Assembly (NCBI RefSeq): GCF_023515955.1
Contig: NZ_CP097322.1
Location: forward strand, 4,264,501 to 4,328,500
Direction: 5' to 3'
Source of the DNA: Streptomyces sp. RerS4
GTDB lineage: Bacteria; Actinomycetota; Actinomycetes; Streptomycetales; Streptomycetaceae
DNA length: 64,000 nucleotides
The stretch's first letter is position 1. Each line of letters begins with the position of its first letter. Of the stretch, positions 47,792 through 56,325 are shown one piece after another. The notes under the pieces were generated by a model. It worked only from the letters and a program-made list of their open reading frames with translations, made no database searches and was not told where the DNA came from. A program made the position numbers and the translations under genes.

Positions 47792-48175
47792 ATGGCATAC
47801 GGTGTGAAGATCGCCAAGGGCGACGCGTACAAGCGCGCTGCCAAGGCTCGCCGCCACATCCGCATCCGCAAGAACGTCTCGGGTACGGCGGAGCGTCCGC
47901 GCCTCGTCGTGACGCGTTCCAACCGCAACATCGTTGCTCAGGTCATCGACGACCTCCAGGGTCACACCCTGGCGTCGGCGTCGACCCTGGACGCTTCGAT
48001 CCGCGGTGGCGAAGGCGACAAGAGCGCCCAGGCCCAGGCTGTCGGCGCGCTCGTCGCCGAGCGTGCCAAGGCCGCGGGTGTCGAGACCGTCGTGTTCGAC
48101 CGCGGTGGCAACCGATACGCCGGGCGCATTGCCGCTCTGGCTGACGCCGCCCGCGAAGCCGGGCTGAAGTTCTAA
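47792..48175 (+). CDS. rplR: 50S ribosomal protein L18
   Basis: A 127-residue L18, a 5S rRNA-binding protein. ARRHIRIRKNVSGTAERPRL and VVFDRGGNRYAGRIAALADA are typical. Standard length and position. Confidence 0.99.
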   Translation: MAYGVKIAKGDAYKRAAKARRHIRIRKNVSGTAERPRLVVTRSNRNIVAQVIDDLQGHTLASASTLDASIRGGEGDKSAQAQAVGALVAERAKAAGVETVVFDRGGNRYAGRIAALADAAREAGLKF

Positions 48176-48220
48176 GCCCCGGTTCCGGGACTCACGGACG
48201 TAACAGAGAGAGGTAATCCA

Positions 48221-48823
48221 ATGGCTGGACCCCAGCGCCGCGGAAGCGGTGCCGGTGGCGGCGAGCGGCGGGACCGGAAGGGTCGCGACGGTGGCGCTGC
48301 CGCCGAGAAGACCGCTTACGTTGAGCGCGTTGTCGCGATCAACCGTGTCGCCAAGGTTGTCAAGGGTGGTCGTCGCTTCAGCTTCACCGCGCTCGTCGTG
48401 GTGGGTGACGGTGACGGCACCGTAGGTGTCGGTTACGGCAAGGCCAAGGAAGTTCCCGCGGCCATCGCCAAGGGCGTCGAGGAAGCCAAGAAGAACTTCT
48501 TCAAGGTTCCCCGCATCCAGGGCACCATCCCGCACCCGATCCAGGGCGAGAAGGCGGCCGGCGTTGTCCTGCTGAAGCCTGCTTCCCCCGGTACCGGTGT
48601 TATCGCCGGTGGCCCGGTGCGCGCCGTTCTGGAGTGCGCCGGCGTTCACGACATCCTGTCGAAGTCGCTCGGCTCCGACAACGCGATCAACATCGTGCAC
48701 GCGACCGTGGAGGCCCTGAAGGGTCTGCAGCGTCCCGAGGAGATCGCGGCTCGCCGTGGTCTGGCCCTCGAGGACGTCGCTCCCGCGGCTCTGCTCCGTG
48801 CGCGCGCTGGGGCGGGTGTCTGA
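48221..48823 (+). CDS. rpsE: 30S ribosomal protein S5
   Basis: A 200-residue S5, involved in decoding accuracy. VERVVAINRVAKVVKGGRRF, the S5 double-stranded RNA-binding signature, and HDILSKSLGSDNAINIVHAT are present. A Gly/Arg-rich N-terminal extension (GSGAGGGERRDRKGRDGG) is typical of actinobacteria. It overlaps rpmD (TGATG). Confidence 0.99.
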   Translation: MAGPQRRGSGAGGGERRDRKGRDGGAAAEKTAYVERVVAINRVAKVVKGGRRFSFTALVVVGDGDGTVGVGYGKAKEVPAAIAKGVEEAKKNFFKVPRIQGTIPHPIQGEKAAGVVLLKPASPGTGVIAGGPVRAVLECAGVHDILSKSLGSDNAINIVHATVEALKGLQRPEEIAARRGLALEDVAPAALLRARAGAGV

Positions 48824-49005
48824 TGGCCCGCCTCAAGATCACGCAGACGAAGTCGTACATCGGCAGCAAGCAGAACCACCGCGACACGCTGCGTTCGCTC
48901 GGGCTCAAGCGCCTGAACGACGTCGTCGTCAAGGAGGACCGCCCCGAGTTCCGCGGAATGGTGCACACCGTCCGCCACCTCGTGACGGTTGAGGAGGTTG
49001 ACTAA
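48823..49005 (+). CDS. rpmD: 50S ribosomal protein L30
   Basis: A 60-residue L30. ARLKITQTKSYIGSKQNHRD and TLRSLGLKRLNDVVVKEDRP are typical. Its ATG overlaps the rpsE stop and it ends 2 bases before rplO. Confidence 0.98.
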   Translation: MARLKITQTKSYIGSKQNHRDTLRSLGLKRLNDVVVKEDRPEFRGMVHTVRHLVTVEEVD

Positions 49006-49007
49006 TC

Positions 49008-49463
49008 ATGGCTGAGAACAGCCCGCTGAAGGCCCACAACCTCCGTCCCGCCCCCGGCGCCAAGACCGCGAAGACCCGTGTCGGTCGTGGTGAGGCGTCG
49101 AAGGGTAAGACGGCCGGTCGTGGTACGAAGGGCCAGAAGGCCCGTTACCAGATCCCGCAGCGCTTCGAGGGTGGGCAGATGCCCCTCCACATGCGTCTGC
49201 CGAAGCTCAAGGGCTTCAAGAACCCGTTCCGCACCGAGTTCCAGGTCGTGAACCTGGACAAGCTCGGCGCTCTCTACCCCGAGGGTGGAGAAGTCACGGT
49301 GGCCGACCTGGTCGCCAAGGGCGCGGTTCGCAAGAACAGCCTCGTCAAGGTCCTGGGCCAGGGCGAGATCTCCGTGGCGCTGCAGGTTTCGGTTGACGCC
49401 GTCTCCGGCTCCGCCAAGGAGAAGATCGCCGCCGCAGGTGGCACCGTCACCGAGCTCGTCTAA
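49008..49463 (+). CDS. rplO: 50S ribosomal protein L15
   Basis: A 151-residue L15. HNLRPAPGAKTAKTRVGRGE, TAGRGTKGQKARYQ and FEGGQMPLHMRLPKLKGFKN are family signatures. It is the last gene before a terminator, so secY has its own expression here. Confidence 0.99.
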   Translation: MAENSPLKAHNLRPAPGAKTAKTRVGRGEASKGKTAGRGTKGQKARYQIPQRFEGGQMPLHMRLPKLKGFKNPFRTEFQVVNLDKLGALYPEGGEVTVADLVAKGAVRKNSLVKVLGQGEISVALQVSVDAVSGSAKEKIAAAGGTVTELV

Positions 49464-49494
49464 GACGAAACTCAGTGACAAATAGCTAGAAACC

Positions 49495-49536
49495 CGACCG
49501 GGGATGCCTCACATAAGGGGCATCCCCGGTTGGTCG
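49495..49536 (+). terminator. terminator between rplO and secY
   Basis: CGACC-GGGGATGCC pairs with GGCATCCCC-GGTTGGTCG. Separates the spc ribosomal genes from secY. Confidence 0.7.
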
Positions 49537-49566
49537 TTCCACGGGGGGCGCAGTCGCCGGTAAGGT
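49537..49566 (+). promoter_or_regulatory. candidate secY promoter
   Basis: TTCCAC (49537-49542), 18-base spacer, TAAGGT (49561-49566). Its place after a terminator and 86 bases before secY supports it; the -35 is weak. Confidence 0.4.
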
Positions 49567-49651
49567 GGCCTGCACCTTTGCTCGTACGTTATTCGTCGAT
49601 CCCTCAGACCGTCACCTCTGACGCAGTAGCGCGGGGGTCGCAGGAGGCACC

Positions 49652-50965
49652 GTGCTCACCGCGTTCGCCCGGGCGTTCAAGACGCCCGACCTGCGCAAGA
49701 AGCTGCTCTTCACGCTCGGCATCATCGTGCTGTTCCGGCTCGGGTCCCATATCCCGGTACCCGGCGTGAGCTACAAGAACGTTCAGATCTGTGTGGACCA
49801 GATGGGGAGCAGCAACAGCCTCTTCGGTCTCGTCAACATGTTCAGCGGCGGTGCGCTGCTGCAGATCACGATCTTCGCGCTCGGCATCATGCCCTACATC
49901 ACGGCGAGCATCATCCTGCAGCTGCTGACCGTGGTCATCCCGAAGCTGGAGACCCTCAAGAAAGAGGGCCAGTCCGGCACGGCGAAGATCACTCAGTACA
50001 CGCGCTATTTGACGGTCGCGCTCGCGATCCTGCAGGGCACCGGCCTGGTCGCCACCGCGCGTACCGGCGCCCTGTTCGGTACCTGCCCCGTCGCTCGTGA
50101 GATCGTCCCGAACCAGTCCATCTTCACCACGGTCGTCATGGTGCTCACCATGACCGCCGGTACCTGTGTCGTCATGTGGCTCGGTGAGCTCATCACCGAC
50201 CGCGGCATCGGCAACGGCATGTCGATCCTCATGTTCATCTCGATCGCCGCCGGCTTCATCGGCGCCCTGTGGGCCATCAAGGAGCAGGGCAAGATCGCTG
50301 ATGGCTGGGTCGAGTTCGGCGTCGTCATGCTGGTCGGCCTCGCGATGGTGGGCCTGGTGGTCTTCGTCGAGCAGGCGCAGCGCCGGATCCCGGTCCAGTA
50401 CGCGAAGCGCATGATCGGCCGCCGCGCCTACGGCGGTACCTCGACCTACATCCCGCTCAAGGTGAACCAGGCGGGCATCATCCCCGTCATCTTCGCCTCG
50501 TCGCTGCTCTACATCCCGGCGCTGGTCGTGCAGTTCAGCGGGTCCACCGCGGGCTGGGCCACCTGGATCCAGAAGCACTTCGTCAAGGGCGACCACCCGT
50601 ACTACATCGCGGTGTACTTCCTCCTGATCGTGTTCTTCGCGTTCTTCTACGTGGCGATCTCGTTCAACCCCGAGGAAGTTGCAGACAACATGAAGAAGTA
50701 TGGTGGGTTCATCCCGGGCATCCGCGCCGGCCGGCCTACCGCCGAGTACCTGAGCTACGTACTCAACCGGATCACCTGGCCGGGGTCGCTGTACCTGGGT
50801 CTCATCGCTCTTGTGCCGACGATGGCGTTGGCGGGCTTCGGAGCGAACCAGAACTTCCCGTTCGGCGGGACGAGCATCCTCATCATCGTGGGTGTCGGTC
50901 TGGAAACCGTGAAGCAGATCGAGAGCCAGCTCCAGCAGCGCAATTACGAAGGGTTCCTCCGCTGA
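49652..50965 (+). CDS. secY: preprotein translocase subunit SecY
   Basis: A 437-residue SecY, the pore of the Sec channel, with ten membrane segments. IIVLFRLGSHIPVPGV at the N-terminus and ADNMKKYGGFIPGIRAGRPT near the C-terminus are characteristic. GTG start at 49652 after AGGAGG. Its stop overlaps the adk start (TGATG). Confidence 0.98.
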   Translation: MLTAFARAFKTPDLRKKLLFTLGIIVLFRLGSHIPVPGVSYKNVQICVDQMGSSNSLFGLVNMFSGGALLQITIFALGIMPYITASIILQLLTVVIPKLETLKKEGQSGTAKITQYTRYLTVALAILQGTGLVATARTGALFGTCPVAREIVPNQSIFTTVVMVLTMTAGTCVVMWLGELITDRGIGNGMSILMFISIAAGFIGALWAIKEQGKIADGWVEFGVVMLVGLAMVGLVVFVEQAQRRIPVQYAKRMIGRRAYGGTSTYIPLKVNQAGIIPVIFASSLLYIPALVVQFSGSTAGWATWIQKHFVKGDHPYYIAVYFLLIVFFAFFYVAISFNPEEVADNMKKYGGFIPGIRAGRPTAEYLSYVLNRITWPGSLYLGLIALVPTMALAGFGANQNFPFGGTSILIIVGVGLETVKQIESQLQQRNYEGFLR

Positions 50966-51612
50966 TGCGAATCGTCCTCGTCGGACCCCCCGGTGCGGGC
51001 AAGGGAACGCAGGCCGCGTTCCTTGCCAAGAACCTGTCGATCCCGCACATCTCCACGGGCGACCTCTTCCGCGCCAACATCAGCCAGGGCACTGAGCTGG
51101 GCCGCAAAGCCAAGGCGATCATGGAGGCGGGGCAGCTCGTCCCCGACGAGATCACCATCGCCATGGCCCAGGACCGCATGGAGCAGCCGGACGCCGCGCG
51201 CGGCTTCCTGCTCGACGGCTTCCCGCGCAACGTCTCGCAGGCCGAGGCCCTCGACGCCTACCTCAAGGCCGGGGACCTCAAGCTGGACGCCATCCTGGAC
51301 CTGGAGGTCGAGGAGGACGAGGTCGTCAAGCGGATCGCCGGTCGTCGGGTCTGCCGCAACGACTCCTCGCACGTCTTCCACGTCACGTACGCGGCGCCGA
51401 AGACGGCGGGTGTCTGCGACGTCTGTGGCGGCGAGCTCTACCAGCGCGGTGACGACTCCGAGGAGACGGTCCGCAACCGGCTGGACGTGTACCACACGCA
51501 GACCGAGCCGATCATCGACTACTACAAGGCCCAGGGCCTGCTGGTGACGATCCCCGCCCTCGGCGAGGTGCACGAGATCACCAAGCGCGCGATGGACGCC
51601 CTGAAGAAGTAG
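50965..51612 (+). CDS. adk: adenylate kinase
   Basis: A 215-residue adenylate kinase, converting ATP and AMP to two ADP. P-loop GPPGAGKGTQ, GFLLDGFPRNVSQAEALDAY and the LID domain RIAGRRVCRNDSSHVFHV are present. The LID has CDVCGGEL, so part of the zinc site of long-form kinases is kept, though one position of the usual four-Cys set is not Cys. Coupled to secY; a 103-base gap with a hairpin separates it from map. Confidence 0.98.
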   Translation: MRIVLVGPPGAGKGTQAAFLAKNLSIPHISTGDLFRANISQGTELGRKAKAIMEAGQLVPDEITIAMAQDRMEQPDAARGFLLDGFPRNVSQAEALDAYLKAGDLKLDAILDLEVEEDEVVKRIAGRRVCRNDSSHVFHVTYAAPKTAGVCDVCGGELYQRGDDSEETVRNRLDVYHTQTEPIIDYYKAQGLLVTIPALGEVHEITKRAMDALKK

Positions 51613-51629
51613 TTCCCCCTGTTGTACGG

Positions 51630-51666
51630 GTACGGCCGCGGTGTCCCCAGGACGCCGCGGCCGTAC
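51630..51666 (+). terminator. hairpin between adk and map
   Basis: GTACGGCCGCGG and CCGCGGCCGTAC with an inner TGTCC/GGAC pairing, then TGTTGA. A very stable stem; probable terminator or processing site. Confidence 0.6.
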
Positions 51667-51715
51667 TGTTGAGAAGCTTCGAACAACGCAGATCCGAAGG
51701 TGGAAGGCACTCCCC

Positions 51716-52567
51716 ATGGTCCAGATCAAGACCCCCGAGCAGATCGCGAAGATGCGTGAGGCGGGGCTGGTCGTCGCGGCGATCCACGCGGCGACCCGTG
51801 AGGCGGCCGTGCCGGGCGCCACGACGCGGGATCTGGACATGGTGGCCCGCAAGGTCATCGACGACGCCGGGGCCAAGTCGAACTTCCTCGGCTACGGCGG
51901 CTTCCCCGCGACGATCTGCACCTCGGTGAACGAGGTCGTCGTCCACGGCATCCCGGACGACAAGACGGTCCTCAAGGACGGCGACATCATCTCCGTGGAC
52001 GCCGGCGCGATCGTGGACGGCTGGCACGGTGACGCGGCCTTCACGGCCTTCGTGGGCACCGGTCACGCTCCGGAGCTGGTGGAGCTGTCTCGGGTGACCG
52101 AGGAGTCGATGTGGGCCGGTATCGCGGCCATGAAGCTCGGCAACCGGCTGGTGGACATCTCGAAGGCGATCGAGACGTACATCAGGCGCCAGCCGCGTCC
52201 GTCGACCGGTGAGCACAGCCTCGGCAAGTTCGGGATCATCGAGGACTACGGCGGCCACGGCATCGGCTCCGAGATGCACATGGACCCCCACCTGCTGAAC
52301 TACGTCTCGCGCAAGCGGGGCAAGGGCATCAAGCTGGTCCCGGGCCTGTGCCTGGCGATCGAGCCGATGGTCTCCCTGGGCACCGCCCAGACGGAGGTCC
52401 TGGCGGACGACTGGACGGTCATCACCACGGACGGCACCTGGTCCTCCCACTGGGAGCACTCGGTCGCCCTCACGGAAGCCGGCCCCATCGTCCTGACCAG
52501 CCCGGACTGCGGCAAGGCGAAGCTGGCGGAATACGGCGTGACCACCGCGCCGGACCCGTTGGGGTAG
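51716..52567 (+). CDS. map: methionine aminopeptidase, type I
   Basis: A 283-residue enzyme that removes N-terminal methionine from new proteins. The five metal ligands sit in the usual places: IISVDAGAIVDGWHGDAAF (two Asp), YGGHGIGSEMH (His), LAIEPMVSLG (Glu) and WEHSVALTEAG (Glu). The ATG at 51716 was chosen for length and the AAGGTGGAAGG before it. The last 57 bases of the gene are the start of a 170-base unit repeated downstream. Confidence 0.98.
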   Translation: MVQIKTPEQIAKMREAGLVVAAIHAATREAAVPGATTRDLDMVARKVIDDAGAKSNFLGYGGFPATICTSVNEVVVHGIPDDKTVLKDGDIISVDAGAIVDGWHGDAAFTAFVGTGHAPELVELSRVTEESMWAGIAAMKLGNRLVDISKAIETYIRRQPRPSTGEHSLGKFGIIEDYGGHGIGSEMHMDPHLLNYVSRKRGKGIKLVPGLCLAIEPMVSLGTAQTEVLADDWTVITTDGTWSSHWEHSVALTEAGPIVLTSPDCGKAKLAEYGVTTAPDPLG

Positions 52568-52903
52568 CAGGGCCGGCGCGGCGGGTGACCGTCGCCGGAC
52601 GGAGTCCGGTGCAGCCGCTCGAAGCATGTGAGGCGCCCTGGCGCCGAGCCCGCGAGAGCGGCGTGAAGGATTGGTTCTGCGGCAAGGCGAAGCTGGCGGA
52701 ATACGGCGTGACCACCGCGCCGGACCCGTTGGGGTAGCAGGGCCGGCGCGGCGGGTGACCGTCGCCGGACGGAGTCCGGCGCAGCCGCTCGAAGCATGTG
52801 AGGCGCCCTGGCGCCGAGCCCGCGAGAGCGGCGTGAAGGATTGGTTCTGCGGCAAGGCGAAGCCGGCGGAATACGGCGTGACCACCGCGCCGGACCCGTT
52901 GGC
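52511..52903 (+). repeat. 170-base tandem duplication covering the 3' end of map
   Basis: Unit 1 is 52511-52680, unit 2 is 52681-52850 and a partial third is 52851-52903. Each begins GGCAAGGCGAAG and contains the map C-terminal codons for KLAEYGVTTAPDPLG. The complete units differ by a single T/C (ggagtccggT/C); the partial unit has one C for T. The period is not a multiple of three. The extra copies have no start codon with a ribosome site, so they are probably untranslated remnants. Confidence 0.92.
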
Positions 52904-52912
52904 GTAATGATC

Positions 52913-52967
52913 TAGACTCTGGGGCAAACTTTCCGGATTCGTCTTTCTGGGTGCCCTGACGTAGACT
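52913..52967 (+). promoter_or_regulatory. two candidate -10 elements before infA
   Basis: TAGACT occurs at 52913-52918 and again at 52962-52967. Neither has a strong -35. Both follow the duplicated DNA directly, so infA expression probably starts here. Confidence 0.35.
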
Positions 52968-53045
52968 GACTCGTCGGCTCTCGTGCACTTCCATGCCTGC
53001 ATGGAGCGCGAGGCCGATCAAGGTAGCCGATTCGAAAGGCGAAGC

Positions 53046-53267
53046 GTGGCCAAGAAGCAAGGTGCCATCGAAATCGAGGGCACCGTGATCGAGTCCCTCC
53101 CGAACGCGATGTTCAAGGTGGAACTCCAGAACGGTCACAAGGTCCTCGCGCACATCAGCGGCAAGATGCGCATGCACTACATCCGCATCCTCCCTGACGA
53201 CCGGGTCGTGGTGGAGCTCTCTCCCTACGACCTGACGCGTGGCCGGATCGTCTACCGATACAAGTAG
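53046..53267 (+). CDS. infA: translation initiation factor IF-1
   Basis: A 73-residue IF-1, an OB-fold protein that blocks the A site during initiation. MAKKQGAIEIEGTVIESLPN and HISGKMRMHYIRILPDDRVV are family signatures. GTG start at 53046 after AAAGGCGAAGC; upstream in-frame codons lack a ribosome site. Confidence 0.99.
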   Translation: MAKKQGAIEIEGTVIESLPNAMFKVELQNGHKVLAHISGKMRMHYIRILPDDRVVVELSPYDLTRGRIVYRYK

Positions 53268-53328
53268 ATCTTGCCCCCGCATCCCGCTCCCGCGGGGTGG
53301 TGGCACTGACCCGGAGAACCTCACCCAC

Positions 53329-53442
53329 ATGAAGGTCAAGCCGAGCGTCAAGAAGATCTGCGACAAGTGCAAGGTGATCCGCCGTCACGGCCGGGTCATG
53401 GTCATCTGCGACAACCTGCGCCACAAGCAGCGCCAGGGCTGA
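53329..53442 (+). CDS. rpmJ: 50S ribosomal protein L36
   Basis: A 37-residue L36 of the zinc-binding form: MKVKPSVKKICDKCKVIRRH with CxxC, then Cys and His downstream (VICDNLRHKQRQG). Directly follows infA, as usual. Confidence 0.98.
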   Translation: MKVKPSVKKICDKCKVIRRHGRVMVICDNLRHKQRQG

Positions 53443-53500
53443 CGCACGCCGACCGACCTGCCTTCCGCAGTTCTTCGCGCGACGTAAGAAAACGTACATA

Positions 53501-53611
53501 CGCAGAACCCGCCCAGCCCTGAGAGGGGCCGGCGGTACCTCCGGCGGGGGCCGGGGACCCGGACGTACCACCACCCACTTCGGGTGGTCGGCGGTCGGGA
53601 GTGGTTCTGCG
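53501..53611 (+). promoter_or_regulatory. structured leader of the rpsM operon
   Basis: CGCAGAACC (53501-53509) is complementary to GGTTCTGCG (53603-53611), closing a domain of about 110 bases. Inside is ACCACCC/GGGTGGT (53570-53576, 53582-53588). A possible promoter TTCTTC-N18-TACATA (53471-53500) lies just upstream. The region 53443-53640 holds no gene. Confidence 0.5.
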
Positions 53612-53640
53612 GAAGACCCCCGAACACACAGGAGCCATTT

Positions 53641-54021
53641 GTGGCACGCGTTTCCGGTGTTGACATCCCGCGCGAAAAGCGTGTGGAGATCGCACTCACC
53701 TACGTCTTCGGTATCGGGCGCACCCGGTCCAAGGAGATCCTCGCCTCCACCGGCGTGAACCCGAACACCCGCGTTCGTGACCTGGCCGAAGAGGACCTCG
53801 TCAAGATCCGCGAGTACGTGGACGCCAACCTCCGTACCGAGGGTGACCTCCGCCGCGAGATCCAGGGCGACATTCGCCGCAAGATCGAGATCCAGTGCTA
53901 CCAGGGCATCCGCCACCGTCGTGGCCTGCCGGTGCACGGTCAGCGCACCAGCACGAACGCGCGTACCCGCAAGGGCCCGCGTCGCGCGATCGCCGGTAAG
54001 AAGAAGCCGGGCAAGAAGTAG
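53641..54021 (+). CDS. rpsM: 30S ribosomal protein S13
   Basis: A 126-residue S13 in the 30S head, bridging to the 50S. RVSGVDIPREKRVEIALTYV, GIGRTRSKEILASTGVNP and RHRRGLPVHGQRTSTNARTR are typical. GTG start after CAGGAGCCATTT. Confidence 0.99.
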   Translation: MARVSGVDIPREKRVEIALTYVFGIGRTRSKEILASTGVNPNTRVRDLAEEDLVKIREYVDANLRTEGDLRREIQGDIRRKIEIQCYQGIRHRRGLPVHGQRTSTNARTRKGPRRAIAGKKKPGKK

Positions 54022-54075
54022 TCCTGTTCAGCGGTCTTGCGCTGTAGGACCGACCACCTCCCGTAGGAGATTTAG

Positions 54076-54480
54076 ATGCCCCCCAAGGGTCGTCAGGGCG
54101 CTGCCAAGAAGGTGCGCCGCAAGGAAAAGAAGAACGTCGCTCACGGGCACGCCCACATCAAGAGCACGTTCAACAACACCATCGTCTCGATCACGGACCC
54201 CTCGGGCAACGTGATCTCCTGGGCCTCCGCCGGCCACGTCGGCTTCAAGGGCTCGCGCAAGTCCACCCCCTTCGCCGCGCAGATGGCCGCCGAGTCGGCC
54301 GCCCGCCGCGCGCAGGAGCACGGCATGCGCAAGGTTGACGTCTTCGTCAAGGGTCCGGGCTCCGGCCGCGAGACCGCGATCCGCTCCCTCCAGGCCACTG
54401 GCCTCGAGGTCGGCTCGATCCAGGACGTCACCCCCACCCCGCACAACGGCTGCCGCCCGCCGAAGCGCCGCCGCGTCTGA
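54076..54480 (+). CDS. rpsK: 30S ribosomal protein S11
   Basis: A 134-residue S11 on the 30S platform. HIKSTFNNTIVSITDPSGNV and PTPHNGCRPPKRRRV at the C-terminus are hallmarks. rpsD is not next to it, as is common in Streptomyces. Confidence 0.99.
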   Translation: MPPKGRQGAAKKVRRKEKKNVAHGHAHIKSTFNNTIVSITDPSGNVISWASAGHVGFKGSRKSTPFAAQMAAESAARRAQEHGMRKVDVFVKGPGSGRETAIRSLQATGLEVGSIQDVTPTPHNGCRPPKRRRV

Positions 54481-54513
54481 CGCAGCGGACGCACCTGTGC
54501 GTTCTTGAGTGTC

Positions 54514-54549
54514 CGGGCGGTACGAACCCTTCGGGGGACGTACCGCCCG
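54514..54549 (+). promoter_or_regulatory. hairpin between rpsK and rpoA
   Basis: CGGGCGGTACG pairs with CGTACCGCCCG around an inner CCC-TTC-GGG. No good T-run, so a partial terminator or processing site in the 142-base gap. Confidence 0.5.
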
Positions 54550-54622
54550 TACCCTTGTGCTGTACCTGGCTTTACCCGTCGGGCGTCAAATAGTGGGCGT
54601 CCACGAATGAAGGAACACAGAC

Positions 54623-55645
54623 ATGCTTATCGCTCAGCGTCCTTCGCTGACCGAAGAGGTCGTCGACGAGTACCGCTCGCGGTTCGTGATCGAGCCGCTG
54701 GAGCCGGGCTTCGGCTACACCCTCGGCAACTCCCTGCGCCGTACGCTCCTGTCCTCGATCCCGGGTGCCGCTGTCACCAGCATCCGCGTGGACGGCGTCC
54801 TGCACGAGTTCACCACCGTGCCGGGTGTCAAGGAAGACGTCACCGACATCATCCTCAACATCAAGCAGCTGGTCGTCTCCTCGGAGCACGACGAGCCGGT
54901 CGTGATGTACCTGCGCAAGCAGGGTCCCGGCCTGGTCACCGCTGCCGACATCGCGCCCCCGGCCGGTGTCGAGGTGCACAACCCGGACCTCGTCCTCGCC
55001 ACGCTCAACGGCAAGGGCAAGCTGGAGATGGAGCTGACCGTCGAGCGCGGTCGCGGCTACGTCTCCGCCGTCCAGAACAAGCAGCTGGGCCAGGAGATCG
55101 GCCGTATCCCCGTCGACTCCATCTACAGCCCGGTCCTCAAGGTCACCTACAAGGTCGAGGCGACCCGAGTCGAGCAGCGCACCGACTTCGACAAGCTGAT
55201 CGTCGACGTCGAGACCAAGCAGGCCATGCGCCCGCGTGACGCCATGGCGTCCGCCGGCAAGACCCTGGTCGAGCTGTTCGGTCTGGCGCGCGAGCTCAAC
55301 ATCGACGCCGAGGGCATCGACATGGGCCCGTCCCCCACGGACGCCGCCCTGGCCGCCGACCTGGCGCTGCCGATCGAGGAGCTGGAGCTCACCGTTCGGT
55401 CGTACAACTGCCTCAAGCGCGAGGGCATCCACTCCGTGGGTGAGCTCGTCGCCCGCTCCGAGGCCGACCTGCTCGACATCCGCAACTTCGGTGCGAAGTC
55501 GATCGACGAGGTCAAGGCGAAGCTCGCCGGCATGGGTCTGGCCCTCAAGGACAGCCCGCCCGGGTTCGACCCGACCGCCGCCGCCGACGCCTTCGGCGCC
55601 GACGACGACGCGGACGCCGGTTTCGTGGAGACCGAGCAGTACTAG
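54623..55645 (+). CDS. rpoA: DNA-directed RNA polymerase alpha subunit
   Basis: A 340-residue alpha subunit. The N-terminal dimerisation domain contains IEPLEPGFGYTLGNSLRRTL and LLSSIPGAAVTSIRVDGV. The C-terminal domain, which binds activators and UP elements, contains LELTVRSYNCLKREGIHSVG and DIRNFGAKSIDEVKAKL. The last 20 residues are acidic. Followed by rplQ. Confidence 0.99.
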   Translation: MLIAQRPSLTEEVVDEYRSRFVIEPLEPGFGYTLGNSLRRTLLSSIPGAAVTSIRVDGVLHEFTTVPGVKEDVTDIILNIKQLVVSSEHDEPVVMYLRKQGPGLVTAADIAPPAGVEVHNPDLVLATLNGKGKLEMELTVERGRGYVSAVQNKQLGQEIGRIPVDSIYSPVLKVTYKVEATRVEQRTDFDKLIVDVETKQAMRPRDAMASAGKTLVELFGLARELNIDAEGIDMGPSPTDAALAADLALPIEELELTVRSYNCLKREGIHSVGELVARSEADLLDIRNFGAKSIDEVKAKLAGMGLALKDSPPGFDPTAAADAFGADDDADAGFVETEQY

Positions 55646-55738
55646 GCAACACCGTTTTGATCTTTCCCGCGGCATCCGCCTCGGGGGAACTGACACCGGT
55701 ACCTGACACGGCCGGTGCAGATGAGAAGGAGTAACACC

Positions 55739-56224
55739 ATGCCGCGTCCCGCCAAGGGTGCCCGTCTGGGCGGCAGCGCCGCGCACGAGAAGCACCTCCT
55801 CGCGAACCTCGCGAAGGCGCTCTTCGAGCACGGCCGCATCACCACCACCGAGGCCAAGGCCCGTCGCCTGCGTCCCTACGCCGAGCGTCTGGTCACCAAG
55901 GCCAAGAAGGGCGACATCCACAACCGTCGCCTGGTGCTGCAGACGATCACGGACAAGAGCATCGTGCACACGCTGTTCACCGAGATCGCCCCGCGCTACG
56001 AGAACCGCCCCGGTGGTTACACGCGCATCACCAAGATCGGCAACCGTCGTGGCGACAACGCCCCGATGGCCGTGATCGAGCTGGTCGAGGCCCTTACGGT
56101 CGCCCAGCAGGCCACCGGTGAGGCCGAGGCCGCCACCAAGCGCGCCGTGAAGGAGGCCGAGGCCAAGGCCGAGGCTCCCGCCGAGACCGAGGCGCCCGCC
56201 GCCGAGGAGACCAAGGAGGCCTGA
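55739..56224 (+). CDS. rplQ: 50S ribosomal protein L17
   Basis: A 161-residue L17 near the tunnel exit. MPRPAKGARLGGSAAHEKHL and FEHGRITTTEAKARRLRPYA are typical. An Ala/Glu/Lys-rich C-terminal tail of about 45 residues is longer than in E. coli, as in other actinobacteria. ATG at 55739 follows AGAAGGAG. Confidence 0.99.
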   Translation: MPRPAKGARLGGSAAHEKHLLANLAKALFEHGRITTTEAKARRLRPYAERLVTKAKKGDIHNRRLVLQTITDKSIVHTLFTEIAPRYENRPGGYTRITKIGNRRGDNAPMAVIELVEALTVAQQATGEAEAATKRAVKEAEAKAEAPAETEAPAAEETKEA

Positions 56225-56256
56225 TCCTTCGGGATCGAGCTTGCTTGATCGGCTCT

Positions 56257-56291
56257 GAACGGGCCCGCCCCTTCCGGGGGCGGGCCCGTTC
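56257..56291 (+). terminator. terminator after rplQ
   Basis: GAACGGGCCCGCCCC and GGGGCGGGCCCGTTC form a 15-pair stem, 30 bases after the stop. Ends the rpsM-rplQ unit. Confidence 0.8.
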
Positions 56292-56325
56292 TGCGTTTCC
56301 GTACGTGTGAGAGAGGATCGGTCAC

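Noticed and set aside
52571..52907. Short + strand frames repeating KLAEYGVTTAPDPLG after map
   Set aside because: They come from the duplicated 3' end of map, lack ribosome sites and are broken by the 170-base period.
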